DNA of 64,000 bases from Streptomyces sp. PT12 (GTDB lineage Bacteria > Actinomycetota > Actinomycetes > Streptomycetales > Streptomycetaceae). The DNA lies in the NCBI RefSeq assembly GCF_003311645.1, contig NZ_QEST01000235.1, forward strand, positions 211,202-275,201, read 5' to 3'. Positions 34,186-43,261 of the stretch are shown here, piece by piece. The position numbers and the translations under genes are program-made. How positions within the stretch are numbered: the stretch's first letter is position 1; every line of letters begins with the position of its first letter. The notes under the pieces were generated by a model. That model had not been told where the DNA came from. It did no database searches and saw only the letters and a list, made by a program, of their open reading frames with translations.

Positions 34186-35463
34186 ATGACCGCGCGCACA
34201 CGGCTTTCGGCCGTCGACGAACTCCTGCTCGGCCACCGCGGCACCCCCGAGACCATCGGCGCCGCGGCGCTCTTCTCGGGCCCGCGCCCGGACCTCGCGG
34301 TCCTGCGCCGCAGGATCTCCGAACGGTGGGGCGCCCTGCCACGGCTCGGCCTCGTGCTCACCGAGCCCGGGCCGCCCCGCGCGCTGCGCCGCCACACGTG
34401 GGAGCCGCGCCCCGGCTTCGACGCCGCGGAGCACGTCGTCGAGACGGGCCCGATCGACGACATCGCCGACGCGTTCCTGCCCCTGATGACCCGCCCCCTG
34501 CCACCCGGCAGGCCACCGTGGCGCGTCCTGTCCGCGCCCTGCGGCGACGACGGGTTCGCCCTGATCCTCGCTGCCCAGCACGCCCTCCTCGACGGCCGCT
34601 CGCTCGACATCCTGCTCAACCACTTCCTCGACGGCCCCCCGAACGCCCCCGCCCCCGACGTCCACGCCGGGCGCACCGGCCTCCGCGCCGCGGCCGACCG
34701 CGCCATCGGCCTCGCACGCCCGGGCCACGCGCTGTGGGAGCCCTCGGGAACGCCGCCGTGCCCGGCCGTCGCGTGCGCCGAGATCCCGTTCCGCGACATC
34801 CTCGCCGCCCGCCGCACGGCCCAGGGGCGCGTCTCGTTCTACGACATGGTCCTGGCCGCCGTCGGGGGAGCGGTGGCCGAGGTCTTCCCCGGCGCCGACG
34901 CGCCCGTGCACGCCCTGGTCTCGATGGATCTGCGCACCCGCGCCACGGCCCACCGCCTCGGCAACATGGTCACCGCAACCCGCGTCCCGCTGCCCACGGC
35001 CCCCGGCGCGCCAGGCGCGCGCCTGGCCGCGTGCCACGGCCTGGTCGACCACTCCCTGACCGCCCCCCGCTGGGACGTGGCCGCCCACCTGCTCAACGCC
35101 TCGGCGCTGCTCGGCTCCTGGGCCCTGCGCCGGGTGGCCCACCGGGGCACGGCCCCCGCCTACACGCCCGTCGACTGCATGGTCCTCGCCGTCGAGCCCG
35201 TCCCCAGGACGCTGGGCAGCGCGACGCTGCGGCGCCTGGTGGCGATGCCGCCCCTGCCCGCCCCCGCCACCACGGGGTTCGCCATCGTGCAGTACGCGAG
35301 GACCGCCACCCTCACCGTGGCCACCCACACCGAGGCGCCCCACGCGCGCCTTCTCGCGGACGCGTTCGGCGGACAGCTCGCCGCGCTGGCCAGGGGCGCC
35401 GCGAGCCGCAAGAACACCGACCGGGCACGGTCAAGGAACGAGCGGGCCCCGCAGGGCTCTTGA
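34186..35463 (+). CDS. WS/DGAT-type acyltransferase
   Basis: The 425 residues start at ATG 34186 after GAGCGAGG. The wax ester synthase/diacylglycerol acyltransferase (condensation-like) fold is indicated by RLSAVDELLLGHR at the start, AAQHALLDGRS (His132, Asp136; the usual HHxxxDG reads QHxxxDG), DMVLAAVGGAVAEVF and RLGNMVTATRVPLP. Family members transfer acyl groups from CoA to alcohols or amines. Beside Spt and KDSR homologues it is a candidate N- or O-acyltransferase for a sphingoid base. That assignment is inference. Confidence 0.75.
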   Translation: MTARTRLSAVDELLLGHRGTPETIGAAALFSGPRPDLAVLRRRISERWGALPRLGLVLTEPGPPRALRRHTWEPRPGFDAAEHVVETGPIDDIADAFLPLMTRPLPPGRPPWRVLSAPCGDDGFALILAAQHALLDGRSLDILLNHFLDGPPNAPAPDVHAGRTGLRAAADRAIGLARPGHALWEPSGTPPCPAVACAEIPFRDILAARRTAQGRVSFYDMVLAAVGGAVAEVFPGADAPVHALVSMDLRTRATAHRLGNMVTATRVPLPTAPGAPGARLAACHGLVDHSLTAPRWDVAAHLLNASALLGSWALRRVAHRGTAPAYTPVDCMVLAVEPVPRTLGSATLRRLVAMPPLPAPATTGFAIVQYARTATLTVATHTEAPHARLLADAFGGQLAALARGAASRKNTDRARSRNERAPQGS

Positions 35464-35544
35464 CCCACCCCACGCCGCGACTCCCACGCCGCGACTCCCA
35501 CGCCCCGGCCGCCCGCGCCCCGGCCGCCGGGGCAGGTGCGTTGC

Positions 35545-36567
35545 TCAGCGGCGGCCGCCGCCGCCACCGCCCAGGCCCGCGAGGGCCCACAGGTCGTTCC
35601 CCGATCCGCATGGCTCGACCGTCAGCCGGTCGCCCGCGCCGCCCAGGCACTGGTCGCCACCGCTGGTGCGGATCCGGCTGCCGCCACCGCCCTGCTCGTC
35701 CAGCCACCACAGCTGGCCGCCCGACGCGTGGCAGGGCCCCGCCCCGACCTGGCCGCCCGCGGGCTCGACGCAGGGCCCGCCGCCCGTGCCCGCGAGCGTG
35801 AACAACTCGGCGCCGCCTGGGCCCGCGTCGCGCTGGCGCACCGTCAGGTCCCAGAGCATGGCGCCGAACGACGAGCCGCCACACTCGACGAGCGCGGGCC
35901 CCCCGTTCCCCCCTGACCCGGCGCAGCGCCCCGTCCCCACGTGGTAGAGCACGACCGCCGAGGAGTCGGAGAGGTCTCCGCCGTCGGGCGACCGGTCGCC
36001 GGGGCGCCCCCAGTCACCCCCGCCAGGCGCGTCGGGCCAGCGCTCGTCCGAGTCATCGGCCGGGGCCTCGGGCTCCGTTTCCGCGGGGGTCTCGGGCGGG
36101 GTCTCGGTCTCCGGTGGCGCGGACGGCTCGACCGGCTGCTCCTCGACGGGCTCCTCGCTCTCGATGGGGGTCGGCTCGGCCGACGCCTCGCTCTCGTCCG
36201 CCGTTTCCTCGTCGGACGGGGCCGCATCGGCCGTCGGGCGCGGGCTCGCGCCCGAGGCCCTGGCCTCCTCGTCGTCGCCGCCGATGAACAGCAGCGGGCC
36301 GCTCAGCAGCGCCACCCCCGCGATCGCCGCGGCGACCAACAGCCCCATCCGACGCCGCCCGCCACCCTCCGCGGCCTTGGCATCGGCATCGGCATCGGCC
36401 TCCGGCTCGGGCGCGGCGACGACCGGCACCGCCGCGGTCGCCGCGGCGTCGGCCGCCGCGCCACCGGGAACGAGCGCCGCCCTCGCCGCGCTGAGGTCGG
36501 CGGGCGGAAGCGTGACGGCCCGGCGCACATCGAGCGGCCCGGGTATGCCGTTGTCCTGCTGGGTCAT
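35545..36567 (-). CDS. Single-pass membrane protein with extracellular ricin-type lectin domain
   Basis: ATG 36567 overlaps the stop of the upstream gene (ATGA); the product is 340 residues. A short cytoplasmic part (PGPLDVRRAVTLPPADLSAARAAL) is followed by one helix (MGLLVAAAIAGVALLSGPLLFI, about 74-95). A Glu/Pro/Thr-rich spacer covers about 100-215. A beta-trefoil-like domain follows with three Cys/Trp repeats: GRCAGSGG...ALVECG, PCVEPAGGQVGAGPCH...QLWWLD and QCLGGAGDRLTVEPCGSG. It probably binds a cell-surface glycan. It is paired with the large gene upstream. Confidence 0.7.
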   Translation of the reverse strand: MTQQDNGIPGPLDVRRAVTLPPADLSAARAALVPGGAAADAAATAAVPVVAAPEPEADADADAKAAEGGGRRRMGLLVAAAIAGVALLSGPLLFIGGDDEEARASGASPRPTADAAPSDEETADESEASAEPTPIESEEPVEEQPVEPSAPPETETPPETPAETEPEAPADDSDERWPDAPGGGDWGRPGDRSPDGGDLSDSSAVVLYHVGTGRCAGSGGNGGPALVECGGSSFGAMLWDLTVRQRDAGPGGAELFTLAGTGGGPCVEPAGGQVGAGPCHASGGQLWWLDEQGGGGSRIRTSGGDQCLGGAGDRLTVEPCGSGNDLWALAGLGGGGGGRR

Positions 36568-38717
36568 CGGGTCTCCGTTTCGTCGACGGCGGGGGCCAGC
36601 GGCCCCGTGCAGCGCGCGGGCCACGCCACGTCCGGCGCCGCGCCCGGCAGTCGTCCGATCGCCGCGTCGAGGCGGGCCAGCACGGCGTCGTCGGTCGCGT
36701 CGGCCCCCTCGCCCCCCTCACCCTCCTCGCGCGCGAGGGTCAGGGTCGTGCCGTCCAGGTCGCGAACCTCGAGCACGCGGAAGGCCGTTCGCGGAGCGAA
36801 CACCACCTCGGCGCCCCCGCCCTTGAGCAGCGGCGCCACGCTCCGGCCCGAGACGGACCACAGGGCGAGGCGGTCCCCGCCTGGCGCGGGCTCATCGTGG
36901 GCCACGAGGCCGCTCACCGGCGCGGCGTCGGCCACCGTGGCCCCGGGCGCGAGCGCGGCCCCCGCCGCCCCGGCGCGCAGGACGAGCCCCTGGTGCGCGG
37001 GCAGCCGTTCGAGCCCCCTGGCCACGCACGCGGCATACGCCCGCAGCGCCTTGTCGCCCGCCCCCGAGCGCAGCGCGCCCGCGAGCGTCGCATGGTCGAA
37101 CGGCTCGTCCGCCGCGTGCAGATAGAGCCGCAGCGCGATCAGCTCGGCGCGCGCCGCCTCCCGCTCCTCGCCGGTGAGCGCCTGCATCCCGGCGAGCACG
37201 GGCTCGACCGCGGCACGGTGCCGCCGCCACGCCCCATCGGCGAACGCCCGGAACGCCGCCCGCTCCGCCTTGCCCCCCGGCGCGGCGGCGGCCCCGCCCC
37301 CGGCAGCGGCGGGCGCGGTGCGGGCCACGCCGACCGCCGCCCTGCGGCCCTTCGCGCCGAAGTGCAGTGACCGCAGGCCGTGTTCGGTGGCCAGGCGCCG
37401 CGGCTCCGTCTCGCCGCTCCGCGGGGTCCCGTGCACCAGCAGGGCCGCGCGGCGGCGGACGTCCCGCGGCAGCTCGCCCAGGAGCTGGCCGAGCAGCGGC
37501 CACACCGACGCGTCGAGCTTCTGCCCCGGCCTGCCCACCTCGATCGCTGGCCCCTCGGGGTCGATCGGCTCGAGCGTCGTCAGGGGCCGCGCGCCCTTGG
37601 CGGTGCGGACCCACAGCCCCGCCCTTGTGACGCTGGCGATCCAGCGCTCTGACAGCGGGATGTCGCCGTGCTCGCCGACCTCACGGGCGGGGAACGGCGA
37701 GGCCAGGTCGAGCGGGCGCGGCGGCAGGGCGTCGGACTTCCTCGGCGCCGGGTGGCACGCGACCGCGCCCACGAACGGCTGCCACCGCGGCAGCCCGTCC
37801 GCGCCCAGCGGGGCCGCCACCGCCCCGTCGCGCCCCGGCCGCAGCAACGGAACGCCGCTGAGCACCACGACCTCGTGGCCGCGCGCGTCGGCGACCGCCT
37901 GCCCGACGGCGAGTACGTCCCGCTGCCCACCCGGGACGAGCCGCACGGCGGGGGCGATCTCGTCGGGCAGCGCGCCGAACACCGCGAGCACGTCCTCCAC
38001 CGGCACCTCATCGCCGCCCGGCACGCCCACCACCAGGGCGGGACCCGCGGGGTCGACCGGCAGGGACAGGCTCAGGCTCACGGGGCGCACGGCCTCGGAC
38101 TCCGCGGCCCTGATCAGCAGCCCCGCTGGCAGATGCTCGACCAGGCTGCCGCCAGGCGCGGCCGCGGGCACCGCGTTCAACGCCTCGCCCCACGGCGGCA
38201 CCGGCAGGCGAGGTCCGAGCTCGACCGGCTCGGCGCCGGGGGCGAAACGCCGCCAGCCCGCCCGTTCACCGCACGAGAACAGCGCCCCACCCGGGACGGC
38301 GAGCAGGTCACCCACGGGCGCGGTGACCTCGATCCGCCACGCGTCGGCGATCCGGCGCGCGACCGGCGGACCATCGGGCGGGTCGGCGCCCGTGTCGGAC
38401 ATGGCCAACCACACGGCGTGCACGCCCCGTTCGCCGAGCGAGTCGAGCACCGCGCCGAGGTGGCCCCACAGCCCGTCGGCCGCGGTGGCGCGCGGCGACA
38501 CGAGCACGGTGACCGCCCCGTCGCCCGGCGTCCCGGCCAGGTCGGCGACATCGGCCGCGCCGAACGTGTCGTCGCCCGGGGTGTGCAGCAGCACAAGGCC
38601 GTCGCGCTCCTCGGTGAGCAGCGAGGGCGGCGGGGGAACGGGGCGCTCGGGTGGGGACGCGCCGCGCCCGCGCGCCTGGCCGACCGGGCTCGGGCGGGCG
38701 GTGGTCCGACGACTCAC
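36564..38717 (-). CDS. Large multidomain protein with possible C-terminal ADP-ribosyltransferase-like fold
   Basis: GTG 38717 follows GGAG; 717 residues. Residues about 30-200 and 230-450 are repeating alpha/beta units (LVLLHTPGDDTFGAADVADLAG, VTVLVSPRATAADGLWGHLGAVLDSLGERG). The middle is helical (AFRAFADGAWRRHRAAVEPVLAGMQALTGEEREAARAEL). The C-terminal 150 residues resemble ADP-ribosyltransferases of the R-S-E class: VLRAG (Arg), ALWSVSGRSV (Ser) and GAEVVFAPRTAFRVLEV (Glu). No signal peptide is present. It is coupled to the membrane lectin gene. The ART call rests on pattern only; a non-catalytic relative is possible. Confidence 0.6.
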   Translation of the reverse strand: MSRRTTARPSPVGQARGRGASPPERPVPPPPSLLTEERDGLVLLHTPGDDTFGAADVADLAGTPGDGAVTVLVSPRATAADGLWGHLGAVLDSLGERGVHAVWLAMSDTGADPPDGPPVARRIADAWRIEVTAPVGDLLAVPGGALFSCGERAGWRRFAPGAEPVELGPRLPVPPWGEALNAVPAAAPGGSLVEHLPAGLLIRAAESEAVRPVSLSLSLPVDPAGPALVVGVPGGDEVPVEDVLAVFGALPDEIAPAVRLVPGGQRDVLAVGQAVADARGHEVVVLSGVPLLRPGRDGAVAAPLGADGLPRWQPFVGAVACHPAPRKSDALPPRPLDLASPFPAREVGEHGDIPLSERWIASVTRAGLWVRTAKGARPLTTLEPIDPEGPAIEVGRPGQKLDASVWPLLGQLLGELPRDVRRRAALLVHGTPRSGETEPRRLATEHGLRSLHFGAKGRRAAVGVARTAPAAAGGGAAAAPGGKAERAAFRAFADGAWRRHRAAVEPVLAGMQALTGEEREAARAELIALRLYLHAADEPFDHATLAGALRSGAGDKALRAYAACVARGLERLPAHQGLVLRAGAAGAALAPGATVADAAPVSGLVAHDEPAPGGDRLALWSVSGRSVAPLLKGGGAEVVFAPRTAFRVLEVRDLDGTTLTLAREEGEGGEGADATDDAVLARLDAAIGRLPGAAPDVAWPARCTGPLAPAVDETETR

Positions 38718-39013
38718 AGATGTACTCCGATGCTGGGGCTGGAACCGGCCCCCGCGCGCGGACGCGAGCCGGTGACAGGGCGCGTGGGGGACTCCGGCAG
38801 TCCGGGAAGCCCGAAGCGTAGCGGATGGCCACCACGGCCCCTCAACTCCGGGGCGGGGAACGGCCGGTGACCGGGGCGTCGCGGCGAGGCATGACTCGCC
38901 CCTCCTCATGTGGGTGCCCTATGCAACAATCCGGCGTCGACAGTGCATACGCAACGGTCAAGTGGATCTAGCATGTTGACGCACCAGTACGACCCAGCAC
39001 AGCGGGAGAGACC

Positions 39014-39862
39014 GTGGCCGAGGCGAACGACGAAGCTGTATCCCAGGACGTGCGCAGCGACACGGCGCCCGCCCGCCTGCGTACCCATCAGGCCCATGGC
39101 GCGCGGGTCTACGACTACATCCTCGGCGGCAAGGACAACTACGACGTCGACCGTGAGGTGGGCGACGCGTCGCTGAGGGCGTGGCCCGCGCTCTCGACGC
39201 ACATGCGCGAGGGACGGACGTTCATGCACAGGTCGGCGCGGTACCTCGCCGCCGAGAAGGGCATGCGCCAGTTCCTCGACATCGGCACCGGCATCCCCAC
39301 CTCGCCCAACCTCCACGAGGTCGTGCAGGAGATAGCCCCCGAGACGCGGGTCGTCTACTGCGACAACGACCCCATCGTGCTCGCCCACGCCCGTGCGCTG
39401 ATGAAGGGCACCCGCGAGGGGAAGACGAGCTACCTCGACGCGGACATGCGGGACCCGGAGAAGATCATCAACTCCCGGGAGCTGCTCGATACCCTCGACC
39501 TCACCCAGCCCATCGCCCTCACGTTGATCTCGGTGGTCCACTTCATCCTCGACGAGGAGGAGGCGCTCCGCGTGGTCAGGCGCCTGGTCGACGTGCTGCC
39601 CTCGGGCAGCTGGGTGGCCCTCACGGTCGCCACCGACGACTTCGCGCCCGAGGTGCTGGCCAAGGTCGCCAAGAACTACGCCGACCACGGCGAGCCGCTG
39701 AAGTGGCGCACCAAGGCCGAGGCCGAACGCTTCTTCGACGGCCTTGAGTTGGAGGAGCCCGGCGTGGTCCAGATGCACAAGTGGCGCCGCGACCCGGCCG
39801 AGATCGCGCACATCGCGGACTCGGACATCGCCATGTACGGGGCGGTGGCGCGCAAGCCGTAG
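39014..39862 (+). CDS. SAM-dependent methyltransferase, DUF574 / Methyltransf_19 family
   Basis: The start is GTG 39014 after GGGAGAG. The 282 residues carry the family signature HGARVYDYILGGKDNYDVDREVG and QFLDIGTGIPTSPNLHEVVQ (SAM site). Also seen are VVYCDNDPIVLAHARAL, ISVVHFILDEEEALRVVRRLVDVLPSGSWVAL and RDPAEIAHIADSDIAMYGAVARKP. The family is expanded in Streptomyces, often unlinked; substrates are mostly unknown. It is monocistronic here. Confidence 0.9.
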   Translation: MAEANDEAVSQDVRSDTAPARLRTHQAHGARVYDYILGGKDNYDVDREVGDASLRAWPALSTHMREGRTFMHRSARYLAAEKGMRQFLDIGTGIPTSPNLHEVVQEIAPETRVVYCDNDPIVLAHARALMKGTREGKTSYLDADMRDPEKIINSRELLDTLDLTQPIALTLISVVHFILDEEEALRVVRRLVDVLPSGSWVALTVATDDFAPEVLAKVAKNYADHGEPLKWRTKAEAERFFDGLELEEPGVVQMHKWRRDPAEIAHIADSDIAMYGAVARKP

Positions 39863-40057
39863 CCGCTGCGCTGGCCTGGCCGGGGCGGCTACGAGCCGGA
39901 CGTCCTCCCGTTTGCCGCCTGCCGGGGTGGCGCGCCCCCTTCGGGACCGCCCCGGCCGCCGCTCTCGCCGTTCTCCGCACGCACGTTGAGCCGGGGCGGC
40001 GGGCCGGTCCTGGGACGGGGCGCGCGTCGTTCAGCGGGCTCGCTCGCGCCACCCGCC

Positions 40058-41125
40058 CTACCGCCGCACGGGCGGCGGGCCGGTGCTGGCCCGCACCACC
40101 AGCCGGGTAGGCACAAGCGTCGTGCCCCGCTCCGGCGCTTCGGTGCGCAGCTGGCGCAGCACGCCCTCCACCAGCAGGCGCCCGACCTGGGCGAAGTCCT
40201 GGTGCACGGTGGTGAGCGGCGGCGGGAACGAGGCGGCCTCCGGGATGTCGTCGAAGCCGACGACGCTGACATCGGCGGGAGTTGAGCGCCCCTTCTCGTG
40301 CAGCGCGCGCAACAGCCCGAGCGCCATCTGGTCGTTGGCCGCGAACACCGCCGTGCAGTCGGGCTCGGCGGCGAGCCGCAGCCCGGCGCGGTAGCCCGAC
40401 TCCGCCGACCAGTCGCCGCGCAGCGGCGGCGGCACCGGCCGCCCCGCCTCCCGCAGGGTGGCCGCCCACGCGTCCGCGCGCCGCTGGGACGCGAACGACT
40501 CGGGCGGCCCCGCCAGGTGCCACACCGTGTGATGCCCCAGGTCGAGCAGGTGCCGAACGGCGTCCCGCGCGCCGCCCGCCTGGTCGGTGTCGACGACGCT
40601 GTAACGGTCGCCCGCGTCGGAGTCGGCCACCACGATCTGCATCCCGGGCGGCAGGGAGACCTCCACCGCGTCCAGCAGGTGCACCTCCATGATCACGATG
40701 AACGCGTCGACCGCGAGCTCACCGAGCCGCGTGAACGCGCCCCGCACCTCGTCCTGCGTCGGCTCGGCCACCGGCATCAGCGTGATCGCGTAGCCCTGCT
40801 GCGCGGCCGAGGTGGCGATGGCCTCGAGGGTGCGCATGTTGCCCGTGGTGGACAGCGTGAACAGGATGATGCCAAGCGTGCGGAACTCGCCGCTCTTGAG
40901 CGCGCGGGCGGCCGAGTTGGGGCGGTAGCCCAACTCCTTCATGGCCGCGAGCACCTGGAGCCTAGTGGACTCGACCACGCCGGGGTGCCCGTTGGAGACG
41001 CGGGAGACGGTCTGCGACGAGACCCCGGCGAGCCGTGCCACGTCCGCCATCGAGACCCGGCGCGTCCGCCTCGCCACGGGGGAGCGGAGGGGGCCGCCGT
41101 CGTCGATGTCCACCGGCTCTGCCAC
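40058..41125 (-). CDS. LacI-family repressor of the galactan regulon
   Basis: GTG 41125 follows CTGGAGGCGG; 355 residues. The DNA-binding domain is RVSMADVARLAGVSSQTVSRVSNGHPGVVESTRLQVLAAMKELGYRPNSAARAL. The sugar-binding core follows (GIILFTLSTTGN, VVADSDAGDRYSVVDTDQAGG, FAANDQMALGLL, VSVVGFDDIPEAA). It is divergent from an ABC operon with two operator-like sites between. The likely inducer is a galacto-oligosaccharide, from the enzymes encoded downstream. Confidence 0.92.
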   Translation of the reverse strand: MAEPVDIDDGGPLRSPVARRTRRVSMADVARLAGVSSQTVSRVSNGHPGVVESTRLQVLAAMKELGYRPNSAARALKSGEFRTLGIILFTLSTTGNMRTLEAIATSAAQQGYAITLMPVAEPTQDEVRGAFTRLGELAVDAFIVIMEVHLLDAVEVSLPPGMQIVVADSDAGDRYSVVDTDQAGGARDAVRHLLDLGHHTVWHLAGPPESFASQRRADAWAATLREAGRPVPPPLRGDWSAESGYRAGLRLAAEPDCTAVFAANDQMALGLLRALHEKGRSTPADVSVVGFDDIPEAASFPPPLTTVHQDFAQVGRLLVEGVLRQLRTEAPERGTTLVPTRLVVRASTGPPPVRR

Positions 41126-41189
41126 GTTCGTCCGCCTCCAGGAGTCTTGACGCCCTTCAGCCAGCAGTGTAAACATCTCGCGTCGCCGA

Positions 41190-41249
41190 TGTTTGCGTAA
41201 ACATCCTCACTGGGGCACCGTCGTCGGTGGTCGATGTTCACGCAAACAC
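41190..41249. promoter_or_regulatory. Pair of LacI-type operators between the repressor and ABC operon
   Basis: GATGTTTGCGTAAACATC (41190-41207) has perfect 7-bp arms around the central CG usual for LacI sites. GATGTTCACGCAAACAC (41233-41249) is a weaker copy. A half site, GTAAACATC, lies at 41171-41179. They are AT-rich against a GC background, in the divergent promoter. Confidence 0.8.
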
Positions 41250-41284
41250 GGCGCCTGTCGAACAGCAGACGAACGGGACTCCGC

Positions 41285-42211
41285 ATGACGACGCCCTCAC
41301 CGCCCGCGCGAGCGGGCCGCCTCGCCCTCGCTCAGGCCGGGCCGCGCCGATGGCGCCGCTGGACGGGGTGGATGTTTATCGGCCCGTTCATGGCCGTGTT
41401 CGCCCTGGTGTTCCTCGCGCCGCTCGCCTACTCGGTCTTTCTGTCGCTCTTCCGCGACCAGCTCATCGGCGGCAACGCGTTCGTCGGCCTGGACAACTAC
41501 CGCGAGGCGCTGTCGGACGACCGGTTCTGGTCGTCCCTAAGCAGGGTCAGTCTCTTCCTGGCCGTTCAGGTGCCGATCATGCTCTTCATTGCCCTCCTGG
41601 TGGCCCTTGCCCTGGATAGTGGTCGGCTCTACGGCCGGAACTTCTTCCGGATCGCGATCTTCCTCCCCTACGCCGTCCCCGCCGTGGTCGCGACCCTGAT
41701 GTGGGGCTTCATGTACGGCACGCGCTTCGGGCTGGTCGGCAACATCAACGACGCCCTGGGCACGGACCTGCCCGACCCGCTCTCCCCCGATCTGATCCTC
41801 GCCGCCATCGGCAACATCGTGACCTGGGAGTTCGTCGGCTACAACATGCTGATCTTCTACTCTGCGCTGCGCGTCGTCCCCCACTCGCTCTATGAGGCCG
41901 CGGAGATCGACGGCGCCGGGCAGTGGCGGGTGATCACCGCGATCAAGCTGCCCGCGATCCGGGGCGCGCTGGTGATCGCCACGATCTTCTCGATCATCGG
42001 CACCTTCCAACTGTTCAACGAGCCCAGCATCCTCCAGAGCCTGGCGCCCAACGCCATCTCGAGCGACTACACGCCCAACCTGCTCACCTACTCGCTGTCC
42101 TTCGCGGGCCAGCAGCAGAACTACGCCGCCACCGTCGCCATCGTCATGGGCCTGCTGACCATGATCGTCGCCTACGTCGTGCAGCTGCGCGGCATACGAA
42201 AGGATGCGTGA
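41285..42211 (+). CDS. Sugar ABC transporter permease (MalF type)
   Basis: ATG 41285; 308 residues with six helices. The EAA loop for ATPase contact is EAAEIDGAGQWRVITAIKLP. Typical pieces are WMFIGPFMAVFALVFLAPLAYSVFLSLF and GNIVTWEFVGYNMLIFYSALRVVP. It is the first gene of the operon behind the LacI operators and pairs with the next permease. An ATPase gene is not encoded here, so a shared MsiK-type ATPase is probably used, as is common in Streptomyces. Confidence 0.92.
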   Translation: MTTPSPPARAGRLALAQAGPRRWRRWTGWMFIGPFMAVFALVFLAPLAYSVFLSLFRDQLIGGNAFVGLDNYREALSDDRFWSSLSRVSLFLAVQVPIMLFIALLVALALDSGRLYGRNFFRIAIFLPYAVPAVVATLMWGFMYGTRFGLVGNINDALGTDLPDPLSPDLILAAIGNIVTWEFVGYNMLIFYSALRVVPHSLYEAAEIDGAGQWRVITAIKLPAIRGALVIATIFSIIGTFQLFNEPSILQSLAPNAISSDYTPNLLTYSLSFAGQQQNYAATVAIVMGLLTMIVAYVVQLRGIRKDA

Positions 42212-42216
42212 GCGGC

Positions 42217-43152
42217 ATGAGCGCTCCCGCCCCGACCGTCTCCGCGCCGCGCCCCCGCGGCGGCGGGCCGCGCGTCCGCGGCCCCCGCCCCGCCGCGAGC
42301 CCGGGCCGCCGCCCCCGCCGCAGCGTCGGCCTCACCCTGGTCACCGGGCTCGTCCTCGTCTACACGCTGGTCCCGCTGGTGTGGCTGTTCGTCAACGCGA
42401 CCAAGACGCAGTCGGGGCTGCTCGACTCGTTCGGCCTCTGGTTCGACGGCGACTTCGCGCTCTTCTCGAATATCGCCGACACGTTCACCTACGACGACGG
42501 CGTCTTCGGTCGCTGGCTGCTCAACACCCTGCTCTATGTCGTCATCGGCGCGGGCGGCGCCACCCTGCTCGCCGTGCTCGGCGGCTACGGGCTCGCCAAG
42601 TTCGCGTTCCCCGGCAAGCGCGCGGTGTTCGCCGTCGTCATCGGCGCGGTCGCCGTCCCCGGCACCGCGCTCGCCGTGCCAACGTTCCTGATGTTCAGCG
42701 AGATGGGCCTGACGAACACCCCGTGGGCGGTGATCGTGCCGTCCCTCATCTCGCCGTTCGGCCTCTACCTGATGTGGGTCTTCGCCTCCGACGCGATCCC
42801 CGACGAGCTGCTCGAGGCCGCCCGCATCGACGGCTCGGGCGAGCTGAGGACGTTCTTCACCATCTGCCTGCCGCTGCTCTCGCCCGGGATCGTCACGGTC
42901 TCCCTCTTCACCATGGTCGCCACGTGGAACAACTACTTCCTGCCGCTGATCATGATCAAGGACCCCGACTGGTACCCGCTCACGCTCGGGCTCAACGCGT
43001 GGAACGCCCAGGCGTCCACCGCGGGCGGCGAGCCCGTCTTCCACCTGGTGATCACCGGCTCGCTGCTGACGATCGTGCCGCTGATCGCCGCCTTTCTCCT
43101 CCTCCAGCGCTACTGGCAGTCCGGCCTGGCCGCGGGGAGCGTCAAGGAGTGA
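42217..43152 (+). CDS. Sugar ABC transporter permease (MalG type)
   Basis: ATG 42217, five bases after the previous stop; 311 residues. A Pro/Arg-rich cytoplasmic start precedes six helices. The EAA motif is LEAARIDGSGELRTFFTICLPLL. VYTLVPLVWLFVNATKTQSG at the N-terminus and LLLQRYWQSGLAAGSVKE at the C-terminus are typical of the family. It completes the permease pair. Between it and the binding protein lies a tandem CGACCACCC tract. Confidence 0.92.
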   Translation: MSAPAPTVSAPRPRGGGPRVRGPRPAASPGRRPRRSVGLTLVTGLVLVYTLVPLVWLFVNATKTQSGLLDSFGLWFDGDFALFSNIADTFTYDDGVFGRWLLNTLLYVVIGAGGATLLAVLGGYGLAKFAFPGKRAVFAVVIGAVAVPGTALAVPTFLMFSEMGLTNTPWAVIVPSLISPFGLYLMWVFASDAIPDELLEAARIDGSGELRTFFTICLPLLSPGIVTVSLFTMVATWNNYFLPLIMIKDPDWYPLTLGLNAWNAQASTAGGEPVFHLVITGSLLTIVPLIAAFLLLQRYWQSGLAAGSVKE

Positions 43153-43261
43153 CCCCTCCCCCGACCGGCACCCGACGGCAACCGACCGGCACCCGACCCG
43201 GAACCGCCCCCACGTGCCCCGACCACCCCGACCACCCCGACCACGAAGTGAGTTGACCACC

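Noticed and set aside
39989-40084. Duplicated GGCGGCGGGCCGGT segment near the LacI stop
   Set aside because: Probably a short local duplication of the gene's last codons; too short and GC-simple to call an element.
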